Under the pieces are notes generated by a model that searched no databases, was not told the origin of the DNA, and saw nothing but the letters and a program-made list of their open reading frames with translations. From assembly GCA_009784935.1 (NCBI GenBank), contig WQXI01000005.1, forward strand, positions 39,174 to 103,173: a stretch of 64,000 nt of DNA, in the 5' to 3' direction. How positions within the stretch are numbered: position 1 is the first letter of the stretch; each line of letters opens with the position of its first letter. Shown in pieces: positions 24,020-34,660 of the stretch. The DNA comes from Treponema sp. (GTDB taxonomy: Bacteria; Spirochaetota; Spirochaetia; Treponematales; Breznakiellaceae). The position numbers and the translations under genes are program-made.

Positions 24020-24607
24020 TTATACCGGAAGATTCCAAAGAATATTCGCGATAAAATTAAAAATAAACCAGCCTCCTGCCGTTATTACCGCAAGAAATAA
24101 AATAGAAATAACAATGCTTTTTACAAAGTTAGTTATTCTATTGCCAAAAATAATTCTATTAATTCTGTATATAACAGGCTGAGAGATAGAATCGACAATG
24201 CTCCAAAACGGGCTGTATGCATTTTTTCCTGTCAAATATCCAATAAGCCTAATTAAAATAACTACAATAAAAAACCCTAAAATAAATGATACAATTCTCC
24301 AAATCGATAAAAGAACTTCTGCAAGAATAATGCCAAATGACATTTTTTCTGAAACTGACAGGGTCATTAAAATAAATTGCAGCAGTGACAGGAAAACAAT
24401 CGCAGCTACTGCCGAAAAATCTAACATTCCTACACGCAGGTTTAAATGGCGTCTCCACCAATTTAGGTATGGATCTGTAATACTTTTAATTATTTTTACC
24501 GGTTTACCTTCGGCAATATCAGAAAACCATGATAATAGTATTCGGATAAAAATTAATAACGAATATATCCCTGCCGCCGCAGCCAGTAAACTTAATATAA
24601 AACGCAT
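24020..24607 (-). CDS. YggT-family membrane protein
   Basis: The protein has two YggT units, each a helix pair with the motif IFIRILLSWF and IVVILIRLIGY. KSITDPYLNWWRRHLNLR is the conserved loop of the first unit and DSISQPVIYRINRIIFG that of the second. Members are inner-membrane proteins linked to cell-shape or osmotic functions in other bacteria. I set the start at MRFILSLLAAAAG, which overlaps the dnaE stop as TAATG and has an ideal GGAGGA ribosome site. A longer frame to 24634 adds nine residues inside dnaE. Confidence 0.85.
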   Translation of the reverse strand: MRFILSLLAAAAGIYSLLIFIRILLSWFSDIAEGKPVKIIKSITDPYLNWWRRHLNLRVGMLDFSAVAAIVFLSLLQFILMTLSVSEKMSFGIILAEVLLSIWRIVSFILGFFIVVILIRLIGYLTGKNAYSPFWSIVDSISQPVIYRINRIIFGNRITNFVKSIVISILFLAVITAGGWFIFNFIANILWNLPV

Positions 24608-27600
24608 TACTTCCTCCAAACTTCGGCTACACAATCACAATTGCTTATTCCGTCGATTACTTCTGTTCTGGAAGAATCCAAACCTGACATAGCCTTTATT
24701 TTCTTTTCTCCGCCGTCAACCGGCACATATATATAAATTGTACACGAACCCGAGTTTTCTGCAAGATAATCGCGCAGTTTATTAAGTTCATTATTATCAT
24801 TTACAAATTCTTTTTTTAACTTTATATGTATTTCATTTACAGTATTATCATCTTTTTTAATCGGCTCAAAATCATCAGGTTTTTCATTTGCGGCTGCTTT
24901 TTTTACAGCGCTTCTGCTTAACTGCGCATAATCTGCAATACTTGTTACCTTAAAACTTATTTTTTCCTGATTGCGTTCGTTTTCCGGGTCTATGCTTCCT
25001 TTAAGCGCAATAATTTCATCAATATTTAATAGATGACGGCACTCTGCATATATTTTAGAGAAAAAAACTATATCTATTTCGCCTTCAAAATCCTGAATAG
25101 TACCAAATGCCATGTCGTTTCCGTTTCTGTCTTTTATCTCCCTTATTTGCTTTAAAAATCCGATAATTGTATAGCTTCCCTTTTTTGCTTTTAATATAAA
25201 TGAACTTTTTAAATCTGCCATATACGCCCAAGTATTTTTATGCGCTTTATTTTTTTCTTCCATTTCTTTTACTTCTTTTGCGACATAAGAAACTTCTTCT
25301 TTACTTATAATACTGTCTGCCAAAAAACTGTATTTATCTTTATCTCTTTGATAATCTATCTTTCCTTTTAAAATAGCAACGCTGTCATTCTTAATTAAAT
25401 GCTGGCATCTTTCCCATGGACCGGAAAAAAATGTTACTTCTATTTCACCGTTATAATCAGATAAAGAAGCAAAAGCCATTTTACTGCCTTTATTTGTTAT
25501 AATAGATTTAATATTTTTTATTATTCCAATTAATATACAATTGCCGGTTTTTAAATTGTCAGTATCTCCCAAATTTGCATTTACAGCCGTCTCCCAAATA
25601 TCTTTATACTCGTCCATTGGATGACCCGAAAAATAAAATCCGATAAGCTGTTTTTCTATATTTAATTTATCTGTTCTGCTTCTTAACGGAAACTCTTCAA
25701 ATTTAAATTCTTGAATATCTCTTTCATCATCAACGTCATCAAAAAGACCGGATTGACCTAACACCTTGTCTTCTTTATTTTTAAGCGCGTATTCAACTGC
25801 TTTTTCCAGATTACCTTCCAGTGTTTCGCGGGAAACGCCAAAATTATCAAAAGCGCCTGTTAGAATTAAAAGTTCTATTACTTTTTTACCAACTGTTTTT
25901 ATATCTACTTTGTTAAGAAAATCGGTAAAACTTTTATACGGCTCTTCTTTTCTGCCTCTTATGATTTCTTCTGCCGACGCATCTCCCAATCCTTTTATTC
26001 CTAATAATCCGTAAACAATTCTTCCTTCTACTACGCTAAAAAGTTTGCCTGACCTATTTATATTAGGCGGATCTACAGGTATTCCCATTCTTCTTGCTTC
26101 GTCAATACATCGAGAAAGCCTGTTTTTATCTGCGCTGTCTATATCATTTGTAAGGTTAGCGGCAAAAAACTCTAAAGGAAAGTTTGCTTTTATATATGCT
26201 GTATGATACGCTATTACAGAATAACCTGCCGCATGGCTTTTATTAAAACCATAACCGGCAAAAGGAATAAGCATATCATAAATAGCTCCTGCCTTTGCAG
26301 CAGAATATCCGTTTTTTGCAGCTCCTTCTAAAAACGGAATTTTTTCTTCATCGAGAATTTCTTTTTTCTTTTTTCCCATAGCACGGCGCAAAAGGTCAGC
26401 TTTTCCGATACTGTAACCGGCAATTATTCTTGCTACTTCCATTACTTGTTCTTGATAGACAATTACGCCGTAAGTTTCTTTTAAGATACCTTCCAAGCTT
26501 GGATCGGGATATGTTATAGGAGTCTTGCCGTTTTTTGAATCTACAAAGCGCGGAATGTTCTGCATAGGACCCGGGCGATACATGGCATTTAGAGCAGTTA
26601 AATCGTCAATCGAATCAGGTTTTGTCTGTTTTAATATATCCTGCATTCCGTCAGATTCAAACTGAAATATACCAAAACTGTTTCCTTCGCCGAGCATTTT
26701 AAATGCCGCCTTGTCATTCTCAGGAACTTTTTTAACGTCAAAATTTGAATATTCGCCGCCGCGTAATTTTATTAAATCTTCTGCATGTCTTATAACATCA
26801 AGCGTTTGAAGTCCAAGAAAGTCCATTTTTAAAAGACCGGAAGATTCAAGATAATTCATGCTATATTGGGTCGAAATCGCTCCGTCTTTGCCTGTTTTTG
26901 GATCATCTCTTTCTTTATATAACGGAACCAAATCTATTAAAGCTTGTTTTCCAATTACAACGCCAGCCGCATGTATCGAAGAATTTCTGTTAAGCCCTTC
27001 CAGTTTTCTCGCAAGTTGGAATAATTCTGTATAGCGCGGATCGTTTTCCAGTTCTCTAAGCCTTGGTTCGTCATCGAATGCGCTTTTTAGAGTAACCGGA
27101 TCCTGTCCTTTAGGAGCAGGAATTAGTTTTAAGATCATATCCGATTCGGGGATTCCAATACCCAATGTGCGGGCTACATCTTTTAAAACTTGTTTTGTTT
27201 TAAGAGTAGAAAAAGTGATAATCTTTCCTACTCTTTCTTTTCCGTATTTTTCTATTACATAATTTCTGACTTTATCTCTTGCATAGTTTGGAAAATCAAT
27301 ATCAAAATCCGGCATTGAGATTCTTTCTGGATTTAAAAAACGCTCAAAAAGAAGGCCATATTTTATCGGATCAATATCTGTTATCTGCAATGAATACGCC
27401 GCAATGGAACCCGCTCCGGAACCGCGTCCGGGTCCCACAGGTATATCGTGCTCCCTTGCGTACTTTATAAAATCCCATACTATCAAAAAATAACCTGTAA
27501 AACCCATGTTTACAATTGTATCAATTTCAAAATCTGCGCGTTTTTTAATTATTTCTAATTCTGCGCCGTTTGCCAGAAATTCTTTTGGATAACGGACTTT

Positions 27601-28587
27601 TAATCCTTCATTAATAAGATAACGCAGGTAAGTATCAGCATTTTCAAATCCGGGCGGAATTTCATAATCAGGAAGATATTTTGGCAGATCTTTTATGCTG
27701 ACATTGGGAACTTCTGCATTGCAGCGGCTGGCAATTTTAACGGTATTTTCTATCGCCTCCGGATAATCACTAAACAGCTCATACATTTCTTGCGCTGTTT
27801 TTAAATAAAATTGATCGCCAAAATATTTTTTTCTTTTTTCATCTGTTCTTTTTTTTCCGGTTCCTATACAAAGCAGTATATCGTGGGCAATATAATCTTC
27901 TCTATCAAGATAATGAACATCATTTGTCGCCACCAAGGGCACTCCGGTTTTACGGGAAATTTCTATTAATCGCTTATTTATATCTTCCTGCGAAAAGTCA
28001 CTGTCATTAAAAACATCCGCTGTAATTCCATGACGCTGAATCTCAAGATAAAAACACGGTTCTCCGTTTTCGTCTTTTCCAAAAAGTTCTTTGTAATATA
28101 AAGCTTTTTTTTCCGCTTCTTCGTTTTTCCCCGCTTGAATAAGACGCGGAATTTCTCCTGACAAACACCCCGAAAGCGCAATCAGCCCGTCATGATATTT
28201 TTCCAGCAGTTCTTCGTCTATTCTCGGCCTATAATAAAATCCTTCTGTGTATGCCAAAGAAGACAGCCTGACAAGATTATGGTATCCCTGTTTATCAGCG
28301 GCTAATAAAATTAAATGATAATATCTGTTTTCGTGTTCTGCGCCGCTTTTTATAAATCTTGATGACGGAGATACATAAACTTCGCAGCCGACAATAGGTT
28401 TAACAGCGTTTTTTTGTTTTTCGCAGGCGGCAACAAACTCCATAGTGCCGAACATGTTTCCATGATCTGTAAGGGCAATATGCGTCATTTCCAGTTCTTT
28501 TGCTCTTTTTACAAGAGATGCTGTAGAAACAGAAGCGTCTGCAAGAGAATAATCAGAATGAACATGTAGATGAACAAAATTTGACAT
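24607..28587 (-). CDS. dnaE: DNA polymerase III alpha subunit DnaE, long form with two OB-like domains
   Basis: This is the replicative polymerase. It has an N-terminal PHP domain (HLHVHSDYSL, ALTDHGN, VATNDVHYL), a palm with PDFDIDFPNYARD holding the catalytic Asp residues, GPGRGSGAGS and the fingers PGPMQNIPRF. At 1326 aa it is longer than the usual about 1160. The excess appears to be a second OB-fold: NCILIGIIKNIKSII with EVTFF (about 1010-1095) and YTIIGFLKQIREIK with DIVFF (about 1130-1210). Both carry the MAFxxxxDxxGEI pattern. The start lies 1 bp after the M16 peptidase stop. No polC is seen in the window. Confidence 0.95.
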   Translation of the reverse strand: MSNFVHLHVHSDYSLADASVSTASLVKRAKELEMTHIALTDHGNMFGTMEFVAACEKQKNAVKPIVGCEVYVSPSSRFIKSGAEHENRYYHLILLAADKQGYHNLVRLSSLAYTEGFYYRPRIDEELLEKYHDGLIALSGCLSGEIPRLIQAGKNEEAEKKALYYKELFGKDENGEPCFYLEIQRHGITADVFNDSDFSQEDINKRLIEISRKTGVPLVATNDVHYLDREDYIAHDILLCIGTGKKRTDEKRKKYFGDQFYLKTAQEMYELFSDYPEAIENTVKIASRCNAEVPNVSIKDLPKYLPDYEIPPGFENADTYLRYLINEGLKVRYPKEFLANGAELEIIKKRADFEIDTIVNMGFTGYFLIVWDFIKYAREHDIPVGPGRGSGAGSIAAYSLQITDIDPIKYGLLFERFLNPERISMPDFDIDFPNYARDKVRNYVIEKYGKERVGKIITFSTLKTKQVLKDVARTLGIGIPESDMILKLIPAPKGQDPVTLKSAFDDEPRLRELENDPRYTELFQLARKLEGLNRNSSIHAAGVVIGKQALIDLVPLYKERDDPKTGKDGAISTQYSMNYLESSGLLKMDFLGLQTLDVIRHAEDLIKLRGGEYSNFDVKKVPENDKAAFKMLGEGNSFGIFQFESDGMQDILKQTKPDSIDDLTALNAMYRPGPMQNIPRFVDSKNGKTPITYPDPSLEGILKETYGVIVYQEQVMEVARIIAGYSIGKADLLRRAMGKKKKEILDEEKIPFLEGAAKNGYSAAKAGAIYDMLIPFAGYGFNKSHAAGYSVIAYHTAYIKANFPLEFFAANLTNDIDSADKNRLSRCIDEARRMGIPVDPPNINRSGKLFSVVEGRIVYGLLGIKGLGDASAEEIIRGRKEEPYKSFTDFLNKVDIKTVGKKVIELLILTGAFDNFGVSRETLEGNLEKAVEYALKNKEDKVLGQSGLFDDVDDERDIQEFKFEEFPLRSRTDKLNIEKQLIGFYFSGHPMDEYKDIWETAVNANLGDTDNLKTGNCILIGIIKNIKSIITNKGSKMAFASLSDYNGEIEVTFFSGPWERCQHLIKNDSVAILKGKIDYQRDKDKYSFLADSIISKEEVSYVAKEVKEMEEKNKAHKNTWAYMADLKSSFILKAKKGSYTIIGFLKQIREIKDRNGNDMAFGTIQDFEGEIDIVFFSKIYAECRHLLNIDEIIALKGSIDPENERNQEKISFKVTSIADYAQLSRSAVKKAAANEKPDDFEPIKKDDNTVNEIHIKLKKEFVNDNNELNKLRDYLAENSGSCTIYIYVPVDGGEKKIKAMSGLDSSRTEVIDGISNCDCVAEVWRK

Positions 28588-28588
28588 A

Positions 28589-31444
28589 CTATTCTGTATT
28601 TCTCGCCTCAGGAAGCATAATTAATAAAATTGGATCGATTGCGAGAATTTCACGGCAAAGATCTCTTACATTATCAGCAGTAACATTTCTTATAGAATCC
28701 GGTCTAAGATAGAGCCTGTTAAGAGATGTATTATAAAGCACAAAAGAATTTGCGTAACTTTGCGCAATATGAAGATTTTGCTGTAAGGATCTTCTGTGTA
28801 CCATTAACAAAGCTTCCTTTGCTTTATTAAATGTATCCATATTAACACCATTAATAAAAATATCCGATATACATTCTTTAACCGCTGCAATTAATTCTTC
28901 TGCTCTTTCGGGATTACAAACAAACATAGCGTTTATCCAAAAATCTCCTATAGGAATAACAGAAAAAGAGGCTCCGCCGGAAATTGAATACACGCCGCCG
29001 AGTTTTTCGCGTATCTCGTCATTTAATACAATATTTAGGTATTCAGTTAAAACACCGGAAACCTGGCTTTTTTGTTCGTCAAAAATATTAGGAGCCGGAA
29101 CATTCCAAGAAATATAAACTGTACATCTGTCATCTATGCCTTTATAGATAGTTCTTCTTCCCGGCTCTGTAATAGTAACACCGGGATCAGTCCATTTATT
29201 CATAGAAGTATTCTGCGGGATCGACCCTATATATAAAGCTGATAATTGCCTGATAATATCTTTATCAATATTCCCGGTAAAAATAAATGTATAGTCCGAT
29301 GGATTAATACAGTGCATTAAAAATTCCCATGCATCGTTTATAGAAACTTTTTCCATGTCATCAAGCTCAAGCGGCATGAACATAGGATGGTGATTATTTA
29401 ATATTCTCGTTAATTCGCGCGAAAAGAATCTTTGAGGATTTTCTTCCTGATTTATAAGACTTGTTTTGTATTGTTCGATCATTACAGAAACGGCTCTTTC
29501 ATCAAGCCTTGGATTTGTAAAAAATATATGAATCATTTCGAACAGTACGGATAGATCCTGAACTGTAGAAGAACCCTGAAATCCCCTATGATAATTAGAA
29601 TTTACAAATGAAAAAGAAACCTGTTTTCCTGTCAGCTTATTAATTAATTCTGTTCTGGAATAATTTCCAAGACCTGAAGCGTTTAACATTTCTGCAAGCA
29701 AACTAACCGAAACGATTGTCTCCTCATCCGCATTCATTCTTCCGCCCTTTGCCATTGCGTACATTATTATTTCGTTGTTTCTGTTTTCAGTATCCTGAAT
29801 AATAACCCTCGCTCCGTTAGAAAGAACAAAAATCTGGGCTCCTGTATCAACGTCTATAGTCTCAGATACAATTGTCCCCGGAGCAGGAAGCCGGTCTATT
29901 AAATCAGATGAAAGTTCTATTTCTGCCCTTTGTTCAAGACGAGCATTTTGAGTTTCCCTAAAAATTGCTCTTATTCTTTCTTCTGACGGCAGACTATCAG
30001 CCTCGCTTTGCGGCGCAAACAAAAAAACCACTGCATCATTTGGATCAAAATAATTATTTACAGCCCGGGTGATTTCGTTTAAATCTATTCCGGGAAGCAG
30101 AGCTTTAACAGCATTAACTTCCCATTCTATGTCTGCATTATCTTCTCCGAATAAAAAATGACTCGTAAAGGCAAACATAAATCTTCTGGAGTCTGTCCTG
30201 TCTTTTTCTGACAAAAGCTGTTCTGCATTTGAAACAAGCGCAATTTTTGCTCTAAGCAATTCATTCTCTGTAAAGCCGAAACGCCTCATTGATTCTTTTT
30301 CTGTGAGAAGTTCTATCAAAGCTTGTTCGGCTCTTCCTGTTTTTGGAGTTGTTGCCATTATATAAAACCGAGAATCGCCGACTGAATACCAAATATTTCC
30401 ATAATATGACGTTGCCGCTGCTTCCGGGTTTTCCTTTGCTTCTTCCAGCCGCTGACTCAGCATTGTATTGATTAAAATATCAATTAACGTGTTTCTGTAA
30501 TAGGCAAGCGTTCCGCGCTCAGCAATATTTCTTTGCTTATAAAAAATATCAAAACTAGCAGCAGTAAGTTCCGGATCAGTTACAATCTCTACATGAAAAT
30601 TTCCATTTACAGGTTCTGGCAGTCTGTAATTATTACGGTTGACAGGCGATTGAGGCGCCGGTTTATTAAAATGACTTACTAGTTCTTCTTCTAGAGCCTT
30701 GCCGTCAAAATCACCTATAAATACAAGCGCCATGTTATCGCTTGTATACCATCTATCATAAAAATCTTTTAATTGCTGCGCCGACGCGCTTTCTATAGTT
30801 TCTGCAAGACCTATTACATCTCTATCTTCATAAGCAGAACCTTTAAAAAGGATAGGAAACATAATCCTTCTCTGTCTTGCCTGCACTCCAAGCCTTGTCC
30901 TGATTTCTTCTAATACTACGCGCCTTTCATTTTCTACATCTTCATTGTTAAAGCTAACTGCATAGCTCCAGTCATCAAGGATATCCAGCGCTACAGACGG
31001 CACAAGCTTTTTTCCGTCAACAACTTCTACGGGAATATCAAAATAATAAACTGTTTCATTATAAGAAGTATACGCGTTTAAATTCGCGCCAAAACGGCTT
31101 CCCATCGATCTTAAAGTTTCGACAATTTCTGTTTTGGGAAAACGCTCCGTTCCCTGAAAAGCCATATGTTCGGCAAAATGCGCAAAACCTCTTTCGTCAT
31201 CTCTTTCTAAAACAGAACCGGCATTTACAGCAAGAGCCATGTACACCCTGTTTTCGGGAAACGTGTTTTCCAGTATATAGTACCGTATCCCGTTAGGAAG
31301 GACTCCCGTAAGGGCGTTTTTATTAAGAGGAACCCTGTCAGTACCTTCCCCGAGACCTGCATAATCGATTCTGGGGACACTGACACAAGAGAGTAAAATA
31401 ACAGAAATCAGGAGATATGCAAAAAACCGGACTATTTTCATCAT
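28589..31444 (-). CDS. M16-family zinc metallopeptidase, lipoprotein
   Basis: This insulinase/pitrilysin-family protease has 951 aa and two M16 halves. The inverted zinc motif is HFAEH (89-93) in GFAHFAEHMAFQGTE, and the third ligand Glu is in ENERRVVLEEIRTRLG. The C-terminal half (TVYISWNVPAP, GGVYSISGGASFS) is the inactive partner domain with the R/Y-type substrate loop. The N-terminus FAYLLISVILLSCVS carries a lipobox Cys at 20, so it is an envelope-anchored peptidase facing the periplasm. It overlaps fliJ by 1 bp (TAATG), although a role in flagellation is not obvious. Confidence 0.92.
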   Translation of the reverse strand: MMKIVRFFAYLLISVILLSCVSVPRIDYAGLGEGTDRVPLNKNALTGVLPNGIRYYILENTFPENRVYMALAVNAGSVLERDDERGFAHFAEHMAFQGTERFPKTEIVETLRSMGSRFGANLNAYTSYNETVYYFDIPVEVVDGKKLVPSVALDILDDWSYAVSFNNEDVENERRVVLEEIRTRLGVQARQRRIMFPILFKGSAYEDRDVIGLAETIESASAQQLKDFYDRWYTSDNMALVFIGDFDGKALEEELVSHFNKPAPQSPVNRNNYRLPEPVNGNFHVEIVTDPELTAASFDIFYKQRNIAERGTLAYYRNTLIDILINTMLSQRLEEAKENPEAAATSYYGNIWYSVGDSRFYIMATTPKTGRAEQALIELLTEKESMRRFGFTENELLRAKIALVSNAEQLLSEKDRTDSRRFMFAFTSHFLFGEDNADIEWEVNAVKALLPGIDLNEITRAVNNYFDPNDAVVFLFAPQSEADSLPSEERIRAIFRETQNARLEQRAEIELSSDLIDRLPAPGTIVSETIDVDTGAQIFVLSNGARVIIQDTENRNNEIIMYAMAKGGRMNADEETIVSVSLLAEMLNASGLGNYSRTELINKLTGKQVSFSFVNSNYHRGFQGSSTVQDLSVLFEMIHIFFTNPRLDERAVSVMIEQYKTSLINQEENPQRFFSRELTRILNNHHPMFMPLELDDMEKVSINDAWEFLMHCINPSDYTFIFTGNIDKDIIRQLSALYIGSIPQNTSMNKWTDPGVTITEPGRRTIYKGIDDRCTVYISWNVPAPNIFDEQKSQVSGVLTEYLNIVLNDEIREKLGGVYSISGGASFSVIPIGDFWINAMFVCNPERAEELIAAVKECISDIFINGVNMDTFNKAKEALLMVHRRSLQQNLHIAQSYANSFVLYNTSLNRLYLRPDSIRNVTADNVRDLCREILAIDPILLIMLPEARNTE

Positions 31445-31863
31445 TACATATTATATCGCGTCGCTGTCAATTCATCAATCTCATTCATGTCGTAATTCAT
31501 GAGTTCTTTTCTGTATTCTTCTTTGCGTTTTTCTTTTAAAATTTCTATTGCCTTTTTTTCTTTGTATGCCTCATTGTACAAATCACGTTTTTCATCAACA
31601 ACAATTTCTGCTTTTGCGGCTTTTTCCGCGAGTTTTTCAGCTTCGTTCTCCAGCCTTAGAATATAGTTGTCCCAAGACGGCATTTCCAGCGGATCTTTAA
31701 AGCGCTCGGAGGCAGCTTTATGCCGTTTTACAGCAGTTTTTTTTATCTCATTTTCTATTAAATTTAAAGCGCTGATTGCCTGTCCAAGTTCTATCTTACA
31801 CTCTTCTTCTCTAAAAGTTTTTAGCTTTAAGACTTTTTCGAGTTTAAAAGAAAACTTTTTCAT
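31444..31863 (-). CDS. fliJ: Flagellar export chaperone FliJ
   Basis: FliJ is a small coiled-coil protein that sits in the FliI ATPase ring and escorts export chaperones. The 139 residues are almost all charged helix (FSFKLEKVLKLKTFREEEC and AEKLAEKAAKAEIVVDEKRD). Position directly after fliI with a 4-bp overlap fixes the identity, since sequence alone is low-complexity coiled coil. Confidence 0.88.
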   Translation of the reverse strand: MKKFSFKLEKVLKLKTFREEECKIELGQAISALNLIENEIKKTAVKRHKAASERFKDPLEMPSWDNYILRLENEAEKLAEKAAKAEIVVDEKRDLYNEAYKEKKAIEILKEKRKEEYRKELMNYDMNEIDELTATRYNM

Positions 31864-33401
31864 TCAACGGTTTCTCCGGTTGTGTTCATACCAGACACAC
31901 TCATTCCGGGCATAGAAGAAAATAGAGACGCGACGCTGTTTAAAGCTTTTGCTGTGTCTTCTACAGGAACTGCCGGTATTTCATTTTTTTCTTTAACCTT
32001 TTGAACCGGCCGCGATCTTACAGCTGACGCAAGCTTTTCATTATTATCGATCATTTCGTCTTCCGGGATATCAATTCCAGTTATTTCTGACATTGCGGTA
32101 AGAGTTTCTTCCAATGACGAAGGTTCATCAACTCCCTGAATCAAAAAGTTTTCTATAACTCCATGTTTATTAATTGCGTCATCAGTCGCCGGATTTGTTC
32201 CATGGCGGTATGCGCCGATATTAATAAAATCTTCTGCTTCCGAATATGCAGCCATGCTTCTTCTAATTACGCCTGCCGCTCTTTTTGTTTCTTCTCCCGA
32301 AACATCAGTAGCAAGACGGGAGATACTTTTAAGAACATCTATCGGCGGGTAATGATGAGCCTCTGCAATTTTTCTTGATAGCACAATATGTCCGTCAAGA
32401 ATACCTCTTACTGTATCAGAGACAGGTTCATCCATTTCATCACCGTCTACAAGAACTGTATAAAAACCTGTTATACTGCCTTTTTCTGAAGTGCCTGATC
32501 GTTCCAGCAATTTTGCCATAGAGTCAAACATCGAAGGCGGAAACCCTCTTTGCGCGGGCGGCTCACCGGATGCAAGGCCTATTTCTCTCATCGCTCTTGC
32601 AAACCTTGTAACAGAATCAAATAAAAGCATTACATCTTTGCCTTGATCCCTAAAATATTCCGCTACAGCTGTAGCAACATAAGCACCTCTTAAACGGGCA
32701 AGAGGCGGAGAATTGCCCGGAGTAACAATAAGTACACTGCGCGCGAGTCCTTCGGGACCGAGATCTTTTTCTATAAAGTCATTTACTTCACGCCCGCGCT
32801 CACCGATTAACGCAACAACATTAACATCTGCAGTTGTGTTACGTGCAATCATTCCAAGTAAAGTAGATTTTCCTACGCCGGAACCTGCAAATATACCGAG
32901 ACGCTGCCCTTTGCCTACTGCTAACAGCCCGTCAATGGCGCGTACTCCTGTTGTAATACGTTCTTTGACACGTTTTCTTTTTAACGGATCGGGACAGCCA
33001 GTAAGCGCAGGATACAAACATTCGGATTCGACAGCGCCTTTATCATCCATCGGATTTCCAAAAGCATCTAAGACCCTTCCTAATAATTTTCCTGAGACGG
33101 GTACTTCCAGACGTGAGCCTAAAGCTATAACTCTGTCGCCGATTTCCAGTCCTTCTGTCTCATCATAAGACATAAGCTGAACTGTTTCGTCTCTGAGTCC
33201 GACGACTTCTGCTCTAATTATTCCTTTCCCTTTTGGAGCGATAATACGGCAGATTTCTCCGATGATTGCATGAGGTCCATGGCTTTCTATCAGCAGCCCC
33301 TGAACCTTTTTGACTTTACCGACGCATTTAATCGGATCTGTCCTGTCTGTGCATTTTAAATATTTGTCAAAAATTGTAGTTTCTATAGTATTATCCTGCA
33401 T
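31860..33401 (-). CDS. fliI: Flagellar protein export ATPase FliI
   Basis: FliI is the F1-beta-like ATPase that energises type III export of flagellar subunits. Walker A is GIFAGSGVGKSTLLGM, followed by LIGERGREVNDFIE and the Walker B region VMLLFDSVTRFARAMREIGL. GFPPSMF and DEMDEPVSDTVRGILDGHIV are FliI/T3SS specific. A tail of about 70 residues after the conserved ATPase core is Ser/Met-rich. I chose the ATG at 33401 (MQDNTIET), which has GGAGGGG just before it, instead of the upstream codon at 33416. Confidence 0.96.
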   Translation of the reverse strand: MQDNTIETTIFDKYLKCTDRTDPIKCVGKVKKVQGLLIESHGPHAIIGEICRIIAPKGKGIIRAEVVGLRDETVQLMSYDETEGLEIGDRVIALGSRLEVPVSGKLLGRVLDAFGNPMDDKGAVESECLYPALTGCPDPLKRKRVKERITTGVRAIDGLLAVGKGQRLGIFAGSGVGKSTLLGMIARNTTADVNVVALIGERGREVNDFIEKDLGPEGLARSVLIVTPGNSPPLARLRGAYVATAVAEYFRDQGKDVMLLFDSVTRFARAMREIGLASGEPPAQRGFPPSMFDSMAKLLERSGTSEKGSITGFYTVLVDGDEMDEPVSDTVRGILDGHIVLSRKIAEAHHYPPIDVLKSISRLATDVSGEETKRAAGVIRRSMAAYSEAEDFINIGAYRHGTNPATDDAINKHGVIENFLIQGVDEPSSLEETLTAMSEITGIDIPEDEMIDNNEKLASAVRSRPVQKVKEKNEIPAVPVEDTAKALNSVASLFSSMPGMSVSGMNTTGETVE

Positions 33402-33422
33402 GTCCCCTCCACGCATTAATAA

Positions 33423-34622
33423 TTAATCAGTTTTTCTTTTCATACCCAAGTTTTCTATTTTTGCAGCAATTTTTTTATCAGCTTCTCTTTTTCCTTTGGT
33501 AGCCATTGTCGCCAAAGCCGCCAAAGCCGCAGAAGCTGTTAAAGCGGCGTTTGCTCCGCCTGACATTTCATCTTCTTCTTCCTCTGAACCATCAGAAGGA
33601 GCCGGAGGTCTCTTTACACCTAACAATGATGAAGCAGCCGCAAGATCGGCGTTAAGACTTACAGTTCTTACAATCGGAACGGGCGTATTTTCTTTTACTC
33701 TCGAACCAATCGGAGAAATCTCCAGTATTTTATTTTCTAGTTCTGCAAGCTGACTTGCTATCCGCGCGTCAATTTCGCCGAAATCAGTTTCTATAATACA
33801 GCCGCCGGGATCTACAGAGCTGTCCTCTGCAATATTGATCGAACTTACACCTTCCATCTGTTTTATAAAATTCTGTTTATTTTCTGTCGCAAGCTCAAGG
33901 TCAGCAAGATTAACCCTTATAATAACGCTGCCCTTTGCTTTTACTTTTCTGAGGGCTTCTATGACATTATAAACAATTATATCCTTTTGGTTCTCAGAAA
34001 TAACTTTTATAACTTTTCTGGAAATTAATAAAACAAGATCTACGATTTCTTTTTCTGTCTCGCTTAAGATTTCGCCTCTCTTGTCCTGCGCCCTTTCCAA
34101 AACTACCTGCGTTCTTTCTATGAGCCTGTCAACTTCGGCTTTCCCGTCAGAAAATCCGTCTTCTCTGCCTTCTACCCTGCCCTGATCGCGCGCTTCTTTT
34201 CTTTCTGATTCCAGCGATTGCCTTATTTCCATTTCGAGATTCTGAGCTCTTGCTTGCGCTTCTGCAACAATTCTCTCAGACTCTTCTTCTGCCTGCTGTT
34301 TTATTACAGCAGATTCATCTGTCTGTCTTTTAACTTCTGCAAAGGCTGCTCTCTGCGCTTCTGACACAATGCTGTCTGCTTCTGCTCTTGCGCTTGCAAA
34401 CATTCTTTCTTTTTCTTCTTCCCAGCTTGCTTTAAACATTTCCGCTTCGCGTCTTAGATCATCCGCGGTCGGACCTGTATACTCCTCTACGTCATCTAGA
34501 GCTTCGACTTCTTCCTCTATTGTAGAAAGATGCGCCATCTCCGGATACGATGTGGGAGAATCTATAACGATCTTGTCCTGAAGCGCGACAAGTTCATTTG
34601 GTCTAAAAACAGCCTTTAACAT
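33423..34622 (-). CDS. fliH: Flagellar assembly protein FliH, extended form
   Basis: FliH regulates FliI and links it to the C-ring. The central part is a long helix rich in Ala, Glu and Arg (AEAQARAQNLEMEIRQSLES, GRVEGREDGFSDGKAEVDRL). It is followed by the conserved V-ATPase E-like domain (EIVDLVLLISRKVIKVI and DPGGCIIETDFGEIDARI). The protein is 399 aa. The final about 90 residues are a low-complexity tail of SEEEEDEMSGGANAALTASA type, not usual in FliH. It lies between fliG and fliI. Confidence 0.9.
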   Translation of the reverse strand: MLKAVFRPNELVALQDKIVIDSPTSYPEMAHLSTIEEEVEALDDVEEYTGPTADDLRREAEMFKASWEEEKERMFASARAEADSIVSEAQRAAFAEVKRQTDESAVIKQQAEEESERIVAEAQARAQNLEMEIRQSLESERKEARDQGRVEGREDGFSDGKAEVDRLIERTQVVLERAQDKRGEILSETEKEIVDLVLLISRKVIKVISENQKDIIVYNVIEALRKVKAKGSVIIRVNLADLELATENKQNFIKQMEGVSSINIAEDSSVDPGGCIIETDFGEIDARIASQLAELENKILEISPIGSRVKENTPVPIVRTVSLNADLAAASSLLGVKRPPAPSDGSEEEEDEMSGGANAALTASAALAALATMATKGKREADKKIAAKIENLGMKRKTD

Positions 34623-34660
34623 AAATTACCCTCGTTACATTACTTACATCAAGAATTTCT

